Assembly: GCA_026988245.1 (NCBI GenBank)
Contig: JALSLR010000063.1
Span: 1 to 47,172 of the forward strand
DNA from: Sulfurimonas sp.
GTDB lineage: Bacteria > Campylobacterota > Campylobacteria > Campylobacterales > Sulfurimonadaceae
Direction of reading: 5' to 3'
DNA: 47,172 bases
A program made the translations under genes and the position numbers. The notes under the pieces are model-generated. The model did not search any database and was not told where the DNA came from. It saw only the letters and a program-made list of their open reading frames with translations. Of the stretch, positions 1-8,562 are shown one piece after another (positions within the stretch are counted from its first letter, which is position 1; each line of letters opens with the position of its first letter).

Positions 1-1
1 A

Positions 2-70
2 AGTGGCTTCATAGACAAAACTAAATCACACAATGTAATACCCCTAATAATAGACGTAATGAACGCTTAG
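2..70 (+). CDS. Possible 3' end of a rightward gene (partial)
   Basis: One rightward frame is open from the left edge to a TAG at 68-70. It encodes about 22 residues of plausible protein composition, ending IIDVMNA. The other two rightward frames hit stops within the first 24 bases. The product cannot be recognised from so short a tail, and chance opening is possible at this length. The hairpins that begin about 10 bases later would suit the end of a transcript. Confidence 0.3.
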   Translation, partial: SGFIDKTKSHNVIPLIIDVMNA

Positions 71-75
71 AAATA

Positions 76-251
76 AAATAGCGACGTATTTGCGTCGTTA
101 GTTCTTCGTCACTCTTTTAATTCTAAATCAACCATGAACTCTTTATCAACTTTTATAAAATTTAAAGAGTAGTGTAGATTCAAGGCGCTTAGTAAGGAAG
201 CGTACATTAGTACGTGACGAACGTAGCAACGCAGAAGATGCGCTGCTATTT
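76..251. repeat. Imperfect palindromic element, REP/MITE-like
   Basis: The left end (about 76-113) and the reverse complement of the right end (about 214-251) resemble each other. Both begin AAATAGC, continue through a GC-rich block containing TGCG, and finish with TTCGTCAC (105-112, matched by GTGACGAA at 214-221). Each end can also fold alone: GCGACG/CGTCGT at 81-98, and a 9-bp stem at 225-233/239-247 with one mismatch. Inside are a second inverted repeat (ACTCTTTA 138-145, TAAAGAGT 163-170) and a CGTAC-ATTA-GTACG hairpin (201-214). No coding capacity or clear target-site duplication is seen. It lies just past the 3' end of oadB, so it could also act as a transcript terminator. Repetitive status is inferred from structure only. 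Confidence 0.5.
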
Positions 252-264
252 AAATTTTCAAAAA

Positions 265-1593
265 CTATTGAAAAAGTGAGATAAGAACACCAGCGGCTAC
301 TGCTGAACCGATTACTCCGGCTACATTTGGACCCATAGCATGCATTAAAAGCATATTATTTCTATCATATTCCATACCAACTTTATTTGATACACGAGCT
401 GCCATTGGAACGGCTGAAACTCCAGCTGAACCAATTAATGGATTAATTTTATGCCCTGGGAACATATTCATTATCTTAGCCATGATAACACCAGCTGCAG
501 TCCCTACTGAAAAAGCAATGATACCAAGAGCCATAATGAACATAGTATCTGGCACGAGAAATTGATCAGCTGCTAGCTTAGAACCAACACCAAGACCTAA
601 GAAGATCGTTACAGTATTGATAAGTGAGTTTTGAAGAGTATCATTAAGACGTTCAACTACACCTGATTCTTTTAAGAAATTACCAAACATAAACGCACCT
701 ATAAGTGGTGTAGACTCCGGTAGAACCATAATAGCAAGAGTTAGAACCATCACTGGGAAGATTAACTTTTCTAAGCGAGAAACATGGCGAAGTGTAGTCA
801 TTTTTATACGACGTTCCGCATCTGTTGTTAAGGCTTTCATAATTGGAGGCTGTATGATAGGAACCATCGCCATATAACTATATGAAGCAACTGCAATTGC
901 ACCTAAAAGCTCAGGAGCAAGCTTTGTTGCAATAAAGATTGATGTTGGACCATCAGCCCCACCAATGATAGAAATAGCACTTGCTTGTTGCAATGTAAAA
1001 TCTACAAAACCAGCTTGGGAAAGTGCAACTGCACCTACTAGTGTTCCAAAGATACCAAACTGTGCAGCTCCACCTAGAAGTGCTGTTTTAGGGTTTGATA
1101 ACAATGGACCAAAGTCAGTCATAGCTCCAACACCCATAAATATAATGATAGGAAACATCTCATTTGAGAGCCCCATGCTATAGATAACACCCAAGAAACC
1201 ATGAGGCCCAGCAATATTAGCTACTGGGATGTTGGCTAAAAGACCACCAAATGCGATAGGTAAAAGCAATAAGGGTTCAAACCCCTTTTTAATAGCTAAC
1301 CAAAAAAGAAAAAATGTTAATAAAATCATAAGGACACGTCCCCATGACTTATGAAAATCACTCATTTTTTCACCATGAGCATCTAGTTCATTAGGGTTAG
1401 GATTCATTACGGCATTGATACCAGTAGAAGCTAAAAAACCACTGATCATCTCTGAAAATGGCTTTGTTTTATAATTCTCTTCTTTGTGAGCAGAAGAGGC
1501 TCCCCCTTCAGCATGCGCAGAAGTATTTGCGAAAACAGAAGTCATACCTAAAAGCATAAAAACTGCTAAAAATTTAATTAGAAAAGATTTCAT
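265..1593 (-). CDS. oadB: Na+-translocating oxaloacetate decarboxylase, beta subunit
   Basis: Membrane subunit that decarboxylates carboxybiotin and couples this to Na+ export. The family core is present: [15 protein letters not shown] (about residues 156-170), GGADGPTS with the conserved Asp (about 213-220), and a C-terminal [15 protein letters not shown]. Multiple membrane segments cover about residue 87 to the end. The N-terminus carries an extra signal-like segment ending near AHA (about residue 30) and a hydrophilic stretch before the first core helix, longer than classical OadB. An upstream ATG at 1597-1599 overlaps the oadA stop by one base, but AGGA lies only 2 bases before it and 8 bases before the ATG at 1591-1593, so I chose the latter. 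Last gene of oadG-oadA-oadB. Confidence 0.93.
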   Translation of the reverse strand: MKSFLIKFLAVFMLLGMTSVFANTSAHAEGGASSAHKEENYKTKPFSEMISGFLASTGINAVMNPNPNELDAHGEKMSDFHKSWGRVLMILLTFFLFWLAIKKGFEPLLLLPIAFGGLLANIPVANIAGPHGFLGVIYSMGLSNEMFPIIIFMGVGAMTDFGPLLSNPKTALLGGAAQFGIFGTLVGAVALSQAGFVDFTLQQASAISIIGGADGPTSIFIATKLAPELLGAIAVASYSYMAMVPIIQPPIMKALTTDAERRIKMTTLRHVSRLEKLIFPVMVLTLAIMVLPESTPLIGAFMFGNFLKESGVVERLNDTLQNSLINTVTIFLGLGVGSKLAADQFLVPDTMFIMALGIIAFSVGTAAGVIMAKIMNMFPGHKINPLIGSAGVSAVPMAARVSNKVGMEYDRNNMLLMHAMGPNVAGVIGSAVAAGVLISLFQ

Positions 1594-1598
1594 CCACA

Positions 1599-3398
1599 TT
1601 ATCCTATTACAGCTACTACTTGACCTTCAACAACTTTATCATTAGTTGCTACATTGATTGACTTGATAACTCCACCTTTGGGTGCAATAACATCAATTTC
1701 CATTTTCATAGATTCTAATATCATAATTACATCACCCTCGTTCACGCTCTGACCTGGATTCATAACTATTTTCCATACGTTACCCGGAAGAAGTGCTTTA
1801 ATCTCTATATCGTTTCCTGAAGCTGCTGGTGTTTCTACTGGAGCAGTTGATGTCGCTGCTTCCCCATTTACTTCTGTAACTTGAATATTCGCATCACCTT
1901 CTGCAACTTGAACACTAAACTTTTGACCATCTACTACTACTGTATAATTTCCATTACCCATTGAATTTCCTTCACAATCGTTTTTCATTTCTGATATTTT
2001 ACGTACGTTTAATTCGCCTTTTCCTAATAGAAATGCGATTCCTTTTTCTTGACATGCTGCTGCTATAAAGATATTTTCTTCACTTATCTCTATATCATTT
2101 GCTTTTAACTCATCTATAGCATGCTGTAAAGATTTTGTTTCATCAGCGCAAGCAAGATCTAGTGCATTTTCAGTAGTTGGCTCTAGTCCTAACTTCTCAG
2201 ATGCAATTTTAACTATTTCTGGATCTGGCGCAACTGGAGTTTTTCCAAAATAACCAAGTACCATTTTTCCATATCCTGGTGCTATCGCATTCCAAGGACC
2301 TTGCATAACATTGTTAAGTGCTTGTTGAAAGTAAAACTGAGAAACAGGAGTTACAGATGTGCCATAACCACCTTTTTCAACTACCTCTTGCATAGCTGCT
2401 ATAACTTCTGGAAATTTATCTAAGATGTCATTATCACGCATCATTTGAGTATTTGCAGTTAAAGCTCCACCTGGCATTGGAGAAAATGGAATTATAGGAG
2501 ATACCATGGTTGCTTCTGGTGGCATAAAATAATCACTTAAACATGATTGTAACTCTTTTTCATAGGTTAATATTTTACCAATCTCTAGACCACCCAGATC
2601 AAAATCCATACCTTTTGTAGCATGAAGCATAGTTAAAATATCTGGTTGAGATGTTCCACCACTTACTGGGTTAGCAGCCATATCTATACCATCAATGCCA
2701 GCCTCAAGAGCTGCCATATAAGCAGACACAGATACACCAGCTGTTTCATGTGTGTGGAGACGAAGGTGCGTACCTTCTGGAACTAATTTACGTGCCATTT
2801 TAATAGTTTCAAAAACTTTTTGAGGATTTGAAGTTCCAGATGCATCTTTAAAGCAGATGCTATTATATGGAATGTCGCTATCTAGTATCTCACGTAATGT
2901 TTTTTCATAAAAGTCTACTTCATGAGCACCATGGCATCCTGGTGGTAGGTCCATCATTGTAACTACTATTTCATGTTTAAGTCCATGATGCGATATTCTT
3001 TCACCTGAGTACTTTAAGTTTTCAACATCATTCAATGCATCAAAGTTACGAATAGTAGTAGTTCCATGTTTTTTGAAAAGTTTTGCATGTAAATCAATGA
3101 GTTCTTTTGAACCAGTATCAAGCATAACTGTATTAACACCACGAGCAAGTGTTTGAAGATTTGCATCTGGACCAACTATCTTGCGAAACTTATCCATCAT
3201 CTCAAATGCATCTTCACGAAGATAAAAGTATAATGATTGAAATCTAGCTCCACCACCAAATTCAAAGTGATTTATACCAGCAGTCTTTGCAGCTTCTACA
3301 GCCGGGAAGAAGTCGTTCATTAATACACGACCACCATAAACTGACTGAAAACCATCTCTAAAAGTTGTATCCATTATATCTATAAATTTTTTAGCCAT
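1599..3398 (-). CDS. oadA: Oxaloacetate decarboxylase alpha / pyruvate carboxylase subunit B (biotin protein)
   Basis: Carboxyltransferase that moves CO2 between oxaloacetate and its own biotin. The N-terminal TIM barrel (about 1-300) starts with [11 protein letters not shown] and has the metal-binding LHTHETAG stretch. A PYC/OADA conserved domain follows (about 300-480). After a Pro/Ala-rich linker comes a biotinyl domain with ESMKM, whose lysine (about K565) is the biotinylation site. It sits between oadG and oadB, overlapping oadB by at most one base, which favours the Na+ pump. In Campylobacterota a close relative works as pyruvate carboxylase subunit B with a separate biotin carboxylase; no such gene is in this window, so a dual or anaplerotic role remains possible. 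Confidence 0.93.
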   Translation of the reverse strand: MAKKFIDIMDTTFRDGFQSVYGGRVLMNDFFPAVEAAKTAGINHFEFGGGARFQSLYFYLREDAFEMMDKFRKIVGPDANLQTLARGVNTVMLDTGSKELIDLHAKLFKKHGTTTIRNFDALNDVENLKYSGERISHHGLKHEIVVTMMDLPPGCHGAHEVDFYEKTLREILDSDIPYNSICFKDASGTSNPQKVFETIKMARKLVPEGTHLRLHTHETAGVSVSAYMAALEAGIDGIDMAANPVSGGTSQPDILTMLHATKGMDFDLGGLEIGKILTYEKELQSCLSDYFMPPEATMVSPIIPFSPMPGGALTANTQMMRDNDILDKFPEVIAAMQEVVEKGGYGTSVTPVSQFYFQQALNNVMQGPWNAIAPGYGKMVLGYFGKTPVAPDPEIVKIASEKLGLEPTTENALDLACADETKSLQHAIDELKANDIEISEENIFIAAACQEKGIAFLLGKGELNVRKISEMKNDCEGNSMGNGNYTVVVDGQKFSVQVAEGDANIQVTEVNGEAATSTAPVETPAASGNDIEIKALLPGNVWKIVMNPGQSVNEGDVIMILESMKMEIDVIAPKGGVIKSINVATNDKVVEGQVVAVIG

Positions 3399-3406
3399 TG
3401 TAATCC

Positions 3407-3637
3407 TTAACCTTCTCTATGATGAGTTATTGCAGCTGTTATAGCTGCAATAGTCTTTTTATTGTCTTTTTTAGTGCCCGAAGACCCTGCATTACTCGCT
3501 TGAGGTTCAGGGAAATATTTATGAATAATAATTGACATTAGATTCATTGCCAATATCATTATAATTAAGAATGAAAAAACCGTTCCCATTCCTAAACCCA
3601 TAAATTTAAAGCCCTCTAGTATGAGGTTAGTTTCCAT
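3407..3637 (-). CDS. oadG: Oxaloacetate decarboxylase gamma subunit
   Basis: Small membrane anchor of 76 residues that holds the alpha subunit to the beta subunit in the Na+ pump. It has one strongly hydrophobic segment (about residues 14-38), preceded by GLGMGTVFSFL, which is typical of OadG. A Pro/Ser/Lys-rich cytoplasmic tail follows. OadG tails often end in metal-binding histidines, and here the last residues include HH (ITHHREG). It is the first gene of the operon, 8 bases before oadA. The call rests on size, topology and context. Confidence 0.85.
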   Translation of the reverse strand: METNLILEGFKFMGLGMGTVFSFLIIMILAMNLMSIIIHKYFPEPQASNAGSSGTKKDNKKTIAAITAAITHHREG

Positions 3638-3670
3638 AAATTCTACCTTTTATAACTATAATTTCGCGCT

Positions 3671-3676
3671 AGTATA
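3671..3676 (-). promoter_or_regulatory. Candidate -10 element of the oad operon
   Basis: On the minus strand TATACT lies about 35 bases upstream of the oadG start. AAGG precedes that ATG at ribosome-binding distance. No convincing -35 is seen, as is common for housekeeping promoters in this phylum. Confidence 0.4.
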
Positions 3677-3752
3677 TACTAAAGATGTTTAAAAAGAGTT
3701 TTGAGTTAATTTTATTATTGTTAAATAATATCAAATTGTTACTTTTTGATTA

Positions 3753-3758
3753 TATAAT
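3753..3758 (+). promoter_or_regulatory. Candidate -10 element for the DUF3817 gene
   Basis: A perfect TATAAT lies 21 bases upstream of the ATG at 3780. An AGGA ribosome-binding site (3771-3774) sits 5 bases before the ATG. It is divergent from the oad promoter. Confidence 0.5.
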
Positions 3759-3779
3759 GCGTAAAAATCTAGGATTATT

Positions 3780-4094
3780 ATGAAAAACTCTATTATTAAA
3801 CAATTTGGACTTATTAACACGATTGAAGGGTATTCTTACCTTGCATTGCTTTTTATTGCTATGCCAATGAAGTATTTACTTGGGTTTTCTATGGCAGTTA
3901 AAGTTGTAGGAATGACACACGGAGTACTTTTTATCATGTTTTTAACCTTAGGGCTAATGGCTTGGAAGCAAACACGATGGTCTCTTAATCAAACTATAGT
4001 ATTTTTTCTTGCTTCGCTCATACCTTTTGGAACCTTTTTTACAAAAAGTAAAATTGCTTCTTATGAAAATACAAGCATTAATTCGGTAAAATAA
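3780..4094 (+). CDS. DUF3817-family integral membrane protein
   Basis: A 104-residue protein with about three hydrophobic segments. It has the recognisable DUF3817 pattern: an early IEGYSYLALLFIAMPMKY block, then GMTHGVLFI, then a final helix ending in a short basic/polar tail. The family is widespread and often annotated only as an integral membrane protein, with no established function. Start chosen for its AGGA site 5 bases upstream. It is followed 27 bases later by another small membrane-protein gene on the same strand, so the two may be co-transcribed. Confidence 0.8.
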   Translation: MKNSIIKQFGLINTIEGYSYLALLFIAMPMKYLLGFSMAVKVVGMTHGVLFIMFLTLGLMAWKQTRWSLNQTIVFFLASLIPFGTFFTKSKIASYENTSINSVK

Positions 4095-4121
4095 AACATA
4101 TAATTTAACTTTGGAGTATTT

Positions 4122-4415
4122 ATGATTGGTGGTATGCTAGAACAAGATTTTATAGCCTATATAATATTTGGATTAACACTGAACTTTGCATTTTCTATAT
4201 TATTTGGTATTTATTTATCTAAAAATATTGGACTTGATGAGATGATGCAATCAAAGGGTGATAAAGAACAATCAACCTTGGTAAGCCTAAGTCTCTTTGT
4301 ACCTTTTGCTAAAATGCTTATAACTCTTTACAGAGTTACAATATTACAAATTTATTTTTTAAATAAAGGCTATTCACACAAAGAATACTGGATATACATG
4401 ACACACAATCGTTAA
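4122..4415 (+). CDS. Small membrane protein of unknown function
   Basis: A 97-residue protein with a hydrophobic segment at about residues 10-32 and a weaker one at about 52-75. The linker is acidic and polar (DEMMQSKGDKEQ). The C-terminus is rich in aromatic residues and Lys/His. TTGGAG lies just upstream of the ATG, which supports the start. I recognise no family. Its stop overlaps the stop of the convergent nuclease-like gene by a few bases. Confidence 0.65.
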   Translation: MIGGMLEQDFIAYIIFGLTLNFAFSILFGIYLSKNIGLDEMMQSKGDKEQSTLVSLSLFVPFAKMLITLYRVTILQIYFLNKGYSHKEYWIYMTHNR

Positions 4416-4942
4416 GGATTTTTCTGCTCAATAGCAAATAATTCTGCGATGCATTTATATTTAATTTTATTTTTATACATCCCTAAATTATTTTCTTTTG
4501 CTTCTATTTGCGCTTTTTCAAATACTTGATTAAACTCTTCATCTTTAAATATTGTTTTTTTAATAGCTAAACCTTGAGCGAGCAATAATTCCGATAAAGT
4601 GTTTAGCCCTTTTGCATAAATGATGCATCTATTATTTTTAAATTCCACATGATACATTTGTCTTAGTTTAAGTAATCTTGCACTATAATATTTTGCGCGT
4701 GGATTTTGTCTATAAAATGCATCTATACCCTTTTTACAAGCAGAATTTTGTTTTGATTCTTGATATAATTCATCAACACTAATCACTCCATATGCTTTGC
4801 ACATAAAATGAGACTGTCTTAAGCTGAACTTTTGATTTGAATTTGAATATACAGTTTGTAGCATAGCTAAGGTAGGCTCATAAGCAAATAGATGCAAAAT
4901 ATAAAAGTTAGTTATCATTAAAAAAAATAAAATCTTATTCAT
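4412..4942 (-). CDS. Secreted thermonuclease-like (SNase-fold) protein
   Basis: A 176-residue protein with an N-terminal signal peptide (about residues 1-20, ending near LFAYE). The second half fits the staphylococcal nuclease fold. VEFKNNRCIIYAKG aligns with the nuclease strand carrying the catalytic Arg (Arg retained in NNRC). SELLLAQGLAI, then EFNQVFEKAQIEAKENNLGMY, match the terminal helices. The Asp/Glu calcium and catalytic motifs expected in the first half are not recognisable. Cysteines (CKAYGV, SACKKG, NRC, YKC) suggest disulfides in the periplasm. Activity is uncertain. Its start is only 29 bases from the start of the divergent small gene at 4972. Confidence 0.7.
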   Translation of the reverse strand: MNKILFFLMITNFYILHLFAYEPTLAMLQTVYSNSNQKFSLRQSHFMCKAYGVISVDELYQESKQNSACKKGIDAFYRQNPRAKYYSARLLKLRQMYHVEFKNNRCIIYAKGLNTLSELLLAQGLAIKKTIFKDEEFNQVFEKAQIEAKENNLGMYKNKIKYKCIAELFAIEQKNP

Positions 4943-4959
4943 ATGACATCATATCATGT

Positions 4960-4965
4960 TATAAT
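4960..4965 (+). promoter_or_regulatory. TATAAT -10 element 6 bases before a start codon
   Basis: A perfect TATAAT ends 6 bases before the ATG at 4972, so transcription would begin at or near the start codon and the mRNA would be leaderless. It lies in a 29-base gap between divergent genes, so any promoter for the nuclease-like gene must overlap it. Confidence 0.5.
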
Positions 4966-4971
4966 AGGAAT

Positions 4972-5133
4972 ATGAAAGACTATAAATTAAAAATAATACT
5001 TAGTATGTTAGCTGGTGTTGTCTTTTCGTTTGTATTTATTTTTCTGGCATTTATTTTACCAGTAAAAAAACATGAACAAATAAGAAAACTACCCCAAGGG
5101 ATGCTTGAAAAAGTTTCTGAACATCTTAAGTAA
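4972..5133 (+). CDS. Small single-pass membrane protein (53 residues)
   Basis: A 53-codon reading frame with a clear topology: a short basic N-terminus (MKDYKLK), a long hydrophobic helix (about residues 8-31) ending at a Pro, then a charged tail. The pattern is typical of small inner-membrane proteins and unlikely by chance. AGGA lies very close to the ATG (2-base spacing), and a TATAAT sits 6 bases upstream. It ends 16 bases before the secreted-protein gene at 5150, suggesting co-transcription. Function unknown. Confidence 0.6.
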   Translation: MKDYKLKIILSMLAGVVFSFVFIFLAFILPVKKHEQIRKLPQGMLEKVSEHLK

Positions 5134-5149
5134 ATAAAAAAGGACTACT

Positions 5150-5902
5150 ATGTTAAAAAAAGCTCTCCTGCTCAGCTTATTAACCCTCTCTCTAACTGCC
5201 AATTCATGTTGGTCATCTTTAGAAGTATCAAATTTTGCACAAGATGAGTTTAGTGATTATGCTCGATTTTCAATCAAAGATGCTATAACCTGTGAACCCC
5301 TAGAAGGTGTGCTTATAAAGTTAGGTGAAAACATTTACAAGACTGATAAAAACGGACAGATAAAAGTCCCCTTACCAGATACAACTATAGATAAGCGAGT
5401 ATCTATTAAAATGAGGAAAAAAGGCTATATAGCGGCGGATGAAAAAGTGATGACAGTCTTTGGTTCCTATTGGAATAACTTATTTTTAATGAGTAAAGAC
5501 TTACCTCTTGAGAGTACTCGCATAGTACTAAGCTGGGGAAGTTCTCCTCAAGACTTAGACTTACATCTTATTTCCAATACTACACATATAAGTTATAGAC
5601 ATACAAGAAGCATTAGTGGAGAGATGAAACTAGATCGTGATGCTAAGAGAGGCTATGGTCCAGAAACAATCACCGCAAAAAATTTAAAGAAAAATGACAC
5701 TTATAAAGTTGTAATTTATAAATATACTTCAGGTGGAAACATAAATGATAAAGGGCAAGTAAGAATATATGCAAACTCAAGATTAAATAAGATTATAAGA
5801 CTTCCAAATACACAATCAAGGTGTATAGAAGTAGCAAGTATTCATGATAACAAAATTACTTATCAAACAAAAGTTTTAGATGATTCTATTTGCAGAAAAT
5901 AA
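5150..5902 (+). CDS. Secreted protein with YfaP/DUF2135-like domain
   Basis: A 250-residue exported protein. The signal peptide covers about residues 1-19; Cys20 (TANSC) could be a lipobox, but Ala at -3 is atypical, so a soluble or lipidated form is open. The middle (about 44-105) resembles a carboxypeptidase-regulatory/Ig-like repeat with a KTDKNGQIKVPLP turn. The next part (about 120-205) has LSWGSSPQDLDLHL, the hallmark of the YfaP/DUF2135-type beta domain, followed by a conserved GPETI. Four cysteines, including the ICRK terminus, may form disulfides. AGGA lies 5 bases upstream of the ATG. Enzymatic activity is not suggested; a surface or binding role is inference. Confidence 0.7.
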   Translation: MLKKALLLSLLTLSLTANSCWSSLEVSNFAQDEFSDYARFSIKDAITCEPLEGVLIKLGENIYKTDKNGQIKVPLPDTTIDKRVSIKMRKKGYIAADEKVMTVFGSYWNNLFLMSKDLPLESTRIVLSWGSSPQDLDLHLISNTTHISYRHTRSISGEMKLDRDAKRGYGPETITAKNLKKNDTYKVVIYKYTSGGNINDKGQVRIYANSRLNKIIRLPNTQSRCIEVASIHDNKITYQTKVLDDSICRK

Positions 5903-5903
5903 C

Positions 5904-6419
5904 TTAAAAAGAGCTCTTTAGTTTCATAACTTGAAGCAGGTTGAATGCGTGCGGAGGGTTTAGTTTAAAGGCACAAACTTCAAGTGCCTTTACGCAGTCT
6001 TCTAGATGCTCAATATCATCTTTGTTCATCAAGTCATTTAAAAAAATTTTTGCATCTTCAATACGTAAATTTTTAGCTACCCCTAAATTTTTATGTGCCA
6101 AATTTTTTAATTCAAGTTTCTTCGCTTCTCTATCTATACTTTTAAGCTCTCGTATATTACTTATAATATTATCAAACTGGTGTATAGTGTTGAAAATTTG
6201 TGATATATAATCATTTATCAGCTCCCCTACGAGTTCATCATCAAGTCCGAGTTCACGAGATGCTATAGATGGGTCATATTTATAATTTTTTAACTTATCG
6301 TTATTAAACCGATAGATAAATACTCGATGAGATATTTTGATAGCTTCACTTAAAAGAAGTTGAATTTTTCTTTCTTTGGAGAGAGCAGAATCTAACTTAA
6401 GTGTTTTTAACAGTAACAT
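5904..6419 (-). CDS. Cytoplasmic helical protein with an HPt-like segment
   Basis: A 171-residue, mostly helical, charged protein without signal peptide or membrane segment. The stretch LAHKNLGVAKNLRIEDA (about residues 109-125) resembles the histidine-phosphotransfer motif (typically AHxLKGxAxNLRIExL), with the histidine kept but the following Lys-Gly altered. An HPt-type helical bundle is therefore possible, with phosphotransfer not assured. The ribosome-binding site is strong (AGGAGG, 4 bases before the ATG). It lies downstream of htpG on the same strand, separated by a hairpin. No two-component partner is adjacent. Confidence 0.55.
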   Translation of the reverse strand: MLLLKTLKLDSALSKERKIQLLLSEAIKISHRVFIYRFNNDKLKNYKYDPSIASRELGLDDELVGELINDYISQIFNTIHQFDNIISNIRELKSIDREAKKLELKNLAHKNLGVAKNLRIEDAKIFLNDLMNKDDIEHLEDCVKALEVCAFKLNPPHAFNLLQVMKLKSSF

Positions 6420-6501
6420 AGGCCCTCCTCAATAATAATTGCATAACTTAACATAATTGATTTGCTAAATTATGAAATATCACTTATTGGAGATATAATA
6501 A

Positions 6502-6530
6502 TATATAAGTGCTACAAAAGCACTCATATA
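6502..6530 (-). terminator. Strong hairpin just after htpG
   Basis: Eight bases after the htpG stop the minus-strand RNA can form a 12-bp stem: AGTGCT/AGCACT extended by six further A-U/G-U pairs, with a 5-base loop. The sequence after the stem is AT-rich but not a clean U-run. It may be a terminator or an mRNA-stabilising hairpin. Confidence 0.45.
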
Positions 6531-6538
6531 ATACTTAT

Positions 6539-8434
6539 TTATAAAGCCTTAACTATGATTCTATTTAAACGAGAGATGAAGTCTGCAGTATCAGGCAACT
6601 CTTGACCATCAAATAACTTTGCTTGATCTAGAAGTACATGAGCAGCATCATTAATAAGGTTTTGATCAGCAGAATCTTTTAATTTTATAAGTAATTCATG
6701 CTTAGGGTTAATCATAAAAATTGGCGCTGGTTCCGGAGCACCTGAATCTTGTCCCATCTGTTTCATCATCTGAGCCATCATATAAGAAGGATCTTCTTTA
6801 TCAACTTTGATAGCTACAGGGGAATCAGTTAAGTCAGATGTAGTTTCTACAGACTTCACAGCATCACCAAGTGCATCTTTAAATTCTTTAGCAAGACCTT
6901 CATAAGTTTTTGCGACTTCTTCTTCAGCTTTTTTCTCTTCTTCACTCTCTTCAAACTTAGCATCTGCTACTGGAACTAGTTTAAAATCTTTATAATCAGT
7001 CACCATAGGAAAAATAATAGTATCTACTTCTTCATTTAGTACTAATACATCAAGACCCTTCGCCTTAAATCTCTCTAGTGCAGGAGAAGCTTTAAGCATA
7101 GCTAATGAACTTTTACCAGTTATGTAATAAATCTCTTTTTTCTCTTCATCTATATTTTTAACAAACTCTTCTATCATAACTGTTTCATCAGAGTTAAGAG
7201 TATTAAACTGCATAAGTTCTAAGATTTTCTCACGATTATCGAAGTCATTATAAAGACCTTCTTTAAGAACATTTCCAAATTCAGCATAAAAGGTATTATA
7301 TTTTTCTTTATCTTTTTTAGCCATTTTAGCTAGTTCTGATAAAACTTTTTTCACTGATGTTTTTTTGATTTTATCCATAATTGGATTAGACTGTAAAATT
7401 TCACGAGATACATTTAAAGGTAAATCTTTAGAGTCTATAACACCACGCAAGAAGCGTAAATAAGTTGGCATCAACTCTTTTTCATCATCAGTAATAAATA
7501 CACGGTTAATATAAAGTTTAATACCAGTTTGATAATCTACACGGAACAAGTCCATCGGTGCTTTGCTAGGGATGTAAAAAAGTGTAGTGTACTCTATTGC
7601 CCCTTCTGCTTTGTTGTGCATCCAAGCAAGAGGTTCTTCTGAAGAATGTGCTATAGAGCTATAAAAATCTTTATATTCATCATCTTTAATCTCTTTCTTA
7701 CTTATTGTCCAAAGTGCATTAGCTTTATTTATTTGTTCATTTTCTATCTCTGTACGACTTGGCTCTAGCTCTTCTTTGCCCTCCTCATCCATAACAGCAG
7801 ATATATGTTTTTCTTTATCCATAAAGATTGGAAAAGGAATATGATTTGAGTATTTTTTTATAATTGTTTCTATTCTATGTGTCTCTAAAAACTCATCTTC
7901 ATCATCCTTGAGATGCATCACTATAGTAGTGCCATGTCCATCTTGAGTAGCATTATCTATCTCAAAGCTCCCATCACCCGCGCTAGTCCAAGTGAATGCT
8001 TGTTCCTCTCCAGCTTTCTTAGTAGTAACTTCTACTTTATCTGCTACCATAAAACAAGCATAAAAACCTACGCCAAACTGACCGATAAGGTTGGAATCTT
8101 CTTTTTGATCACCAGTTAAGTTTTCTAAGAATGCTTTCGTTCCAGACTTCGCAATAGTTCCGAGATTATTCATCAAGTCTTCTTCGTTCATACCGATACC
8201 AGAATCTTTAATAGTCAAAGTCTTAGCTTCTTTGTTTGCTACGATGTCAATACGCGGTGCAAATTTCACATCTTTATATTTATCTTCTGTAAGTACCAAC
8301 ATATTGAGTTTATCTAGTGCATCTGATGCGTTAGATACTAACTCTCTTATAAAAATCTCTTTATTTGAGTATAGTGAGTGAATCATTAAGTGTAATATTT
8401 GATTTGCTTCTGTTTGAAACTGATGTTTTGCCAT
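6539..8434 (-). CDS. htpG: Molecular chaperone HtpG (Hsp90 family)
   Basis: Cytosolic ATP-dependent chaperone, 631 residues, the usual length for bacterial HtpG. The N-terminal GHKL ATPase domain shows the catalytic Glu and Mg-binding Asn in RELVSNASDALDKL (E31, N35). The nucleotide-contacting Asp is in DSGIGM (about 77-82), and the lid glycines are GQFGVGF (118-124). The middle domain has FYIPSKAPMDLF and LPLNVSREILQ, and the C-terminal dimerisation domain ends in LNRIIVKAL. AAAGGA lies 7 bases before the ATG. It is monocistronic or followed weakly by the gene at 5904. The upstream region holds repeats that could be regulatory. Confidence 0.97.
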   Translation of the reverse strand: MAKHQFQTEANQILHLMIHSLYSNKEIFIRELVSNASDALDKLNMLVLTEDKYKDVKFAPRIDIVANKEAKTLTIKDSGIGMNEEDLMNNLGTIAKSGTKAFLENLTGDQKEDSNLIGQFGVGFYACFMVADKVEVTTKKAGEEQAFTWTSAGDGSFEIDNATQDGHGTTIVMHLKDDEDEFLETHRIETIIKKYSNHIPFPIFMDKEKHISAVMDEEGKEELEPSRTEIENEQINKANALWTISKKEIKDDEYKDFYSSIAHSSEEPLAWMHNKAEGAIEYTTLFYIPSKAPMDLFRVDYQTGIKLYINRVFITDDEKELMPTYLRFLRGVIDSKDLPLNVSREILQSNPIMDKIKKTSVKKVLSELAKMAKKDKEKYNTFYAEFGNVLKEGLYNDFDNREKILELMQFNTLNSDETVMIEEFVKNIDEEKKEIYYITGKSSLAMLKASPALERFKAKGLDVLVLNEEVDTIIFPMVTDYKDFKLVPVADAKFEESEEEKKAEEEVAKTYEGLAKEFKDALGDAVKSVETTSDLTDSPVAIKVDKEDPSYMMAQMMKQMGQDSGAPEPAPIFMINPKHELLIKLKDSADQNLINDAAHVLLDQAKLFDGQELPDTADFISRLNRIIVKAL

Positions 8435-8502
8435 TTCAAAATCCTTTTCTAATTAATTTAGCGAATTTTATCAAAAAAAAGTTAATAGGTATATTTTATA
8501 TC

Positions 8503-8539
8503 AACTTATCTTAGTCACTTAGACTAAACTTATCTTAGT
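8503..8539. promoter_or_regulatory. Paired direct repeats flanking an inverted repeat (operator candidate)
   Basis: AACTTATCTTAGT occurs twice, at 8503-8515 and 8527-8539, exactly 24 bases apart. Between them TTAGTC (8511-8516) and GACTAA (8522-8527) form an inverted repeat with a 5-base spacer. The block lies between the divergent htpG and 8577 genes, upstream of both. It does not match the CIRCE or HAIR heat-shock operators. Confidence 0.4.
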
Positions 8540-8562
8540 ATCCATACATACTTATATAATTT

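Noticed and set aside
6502-6530. GAGTGCT within the hairpin after htpG read as half of a CIRCE element
   Set aside because: It is at the 3' end of htpG, the second CIRCE half with 9-base spacing is absent, and the symmetry is that of a simple stem-loop.
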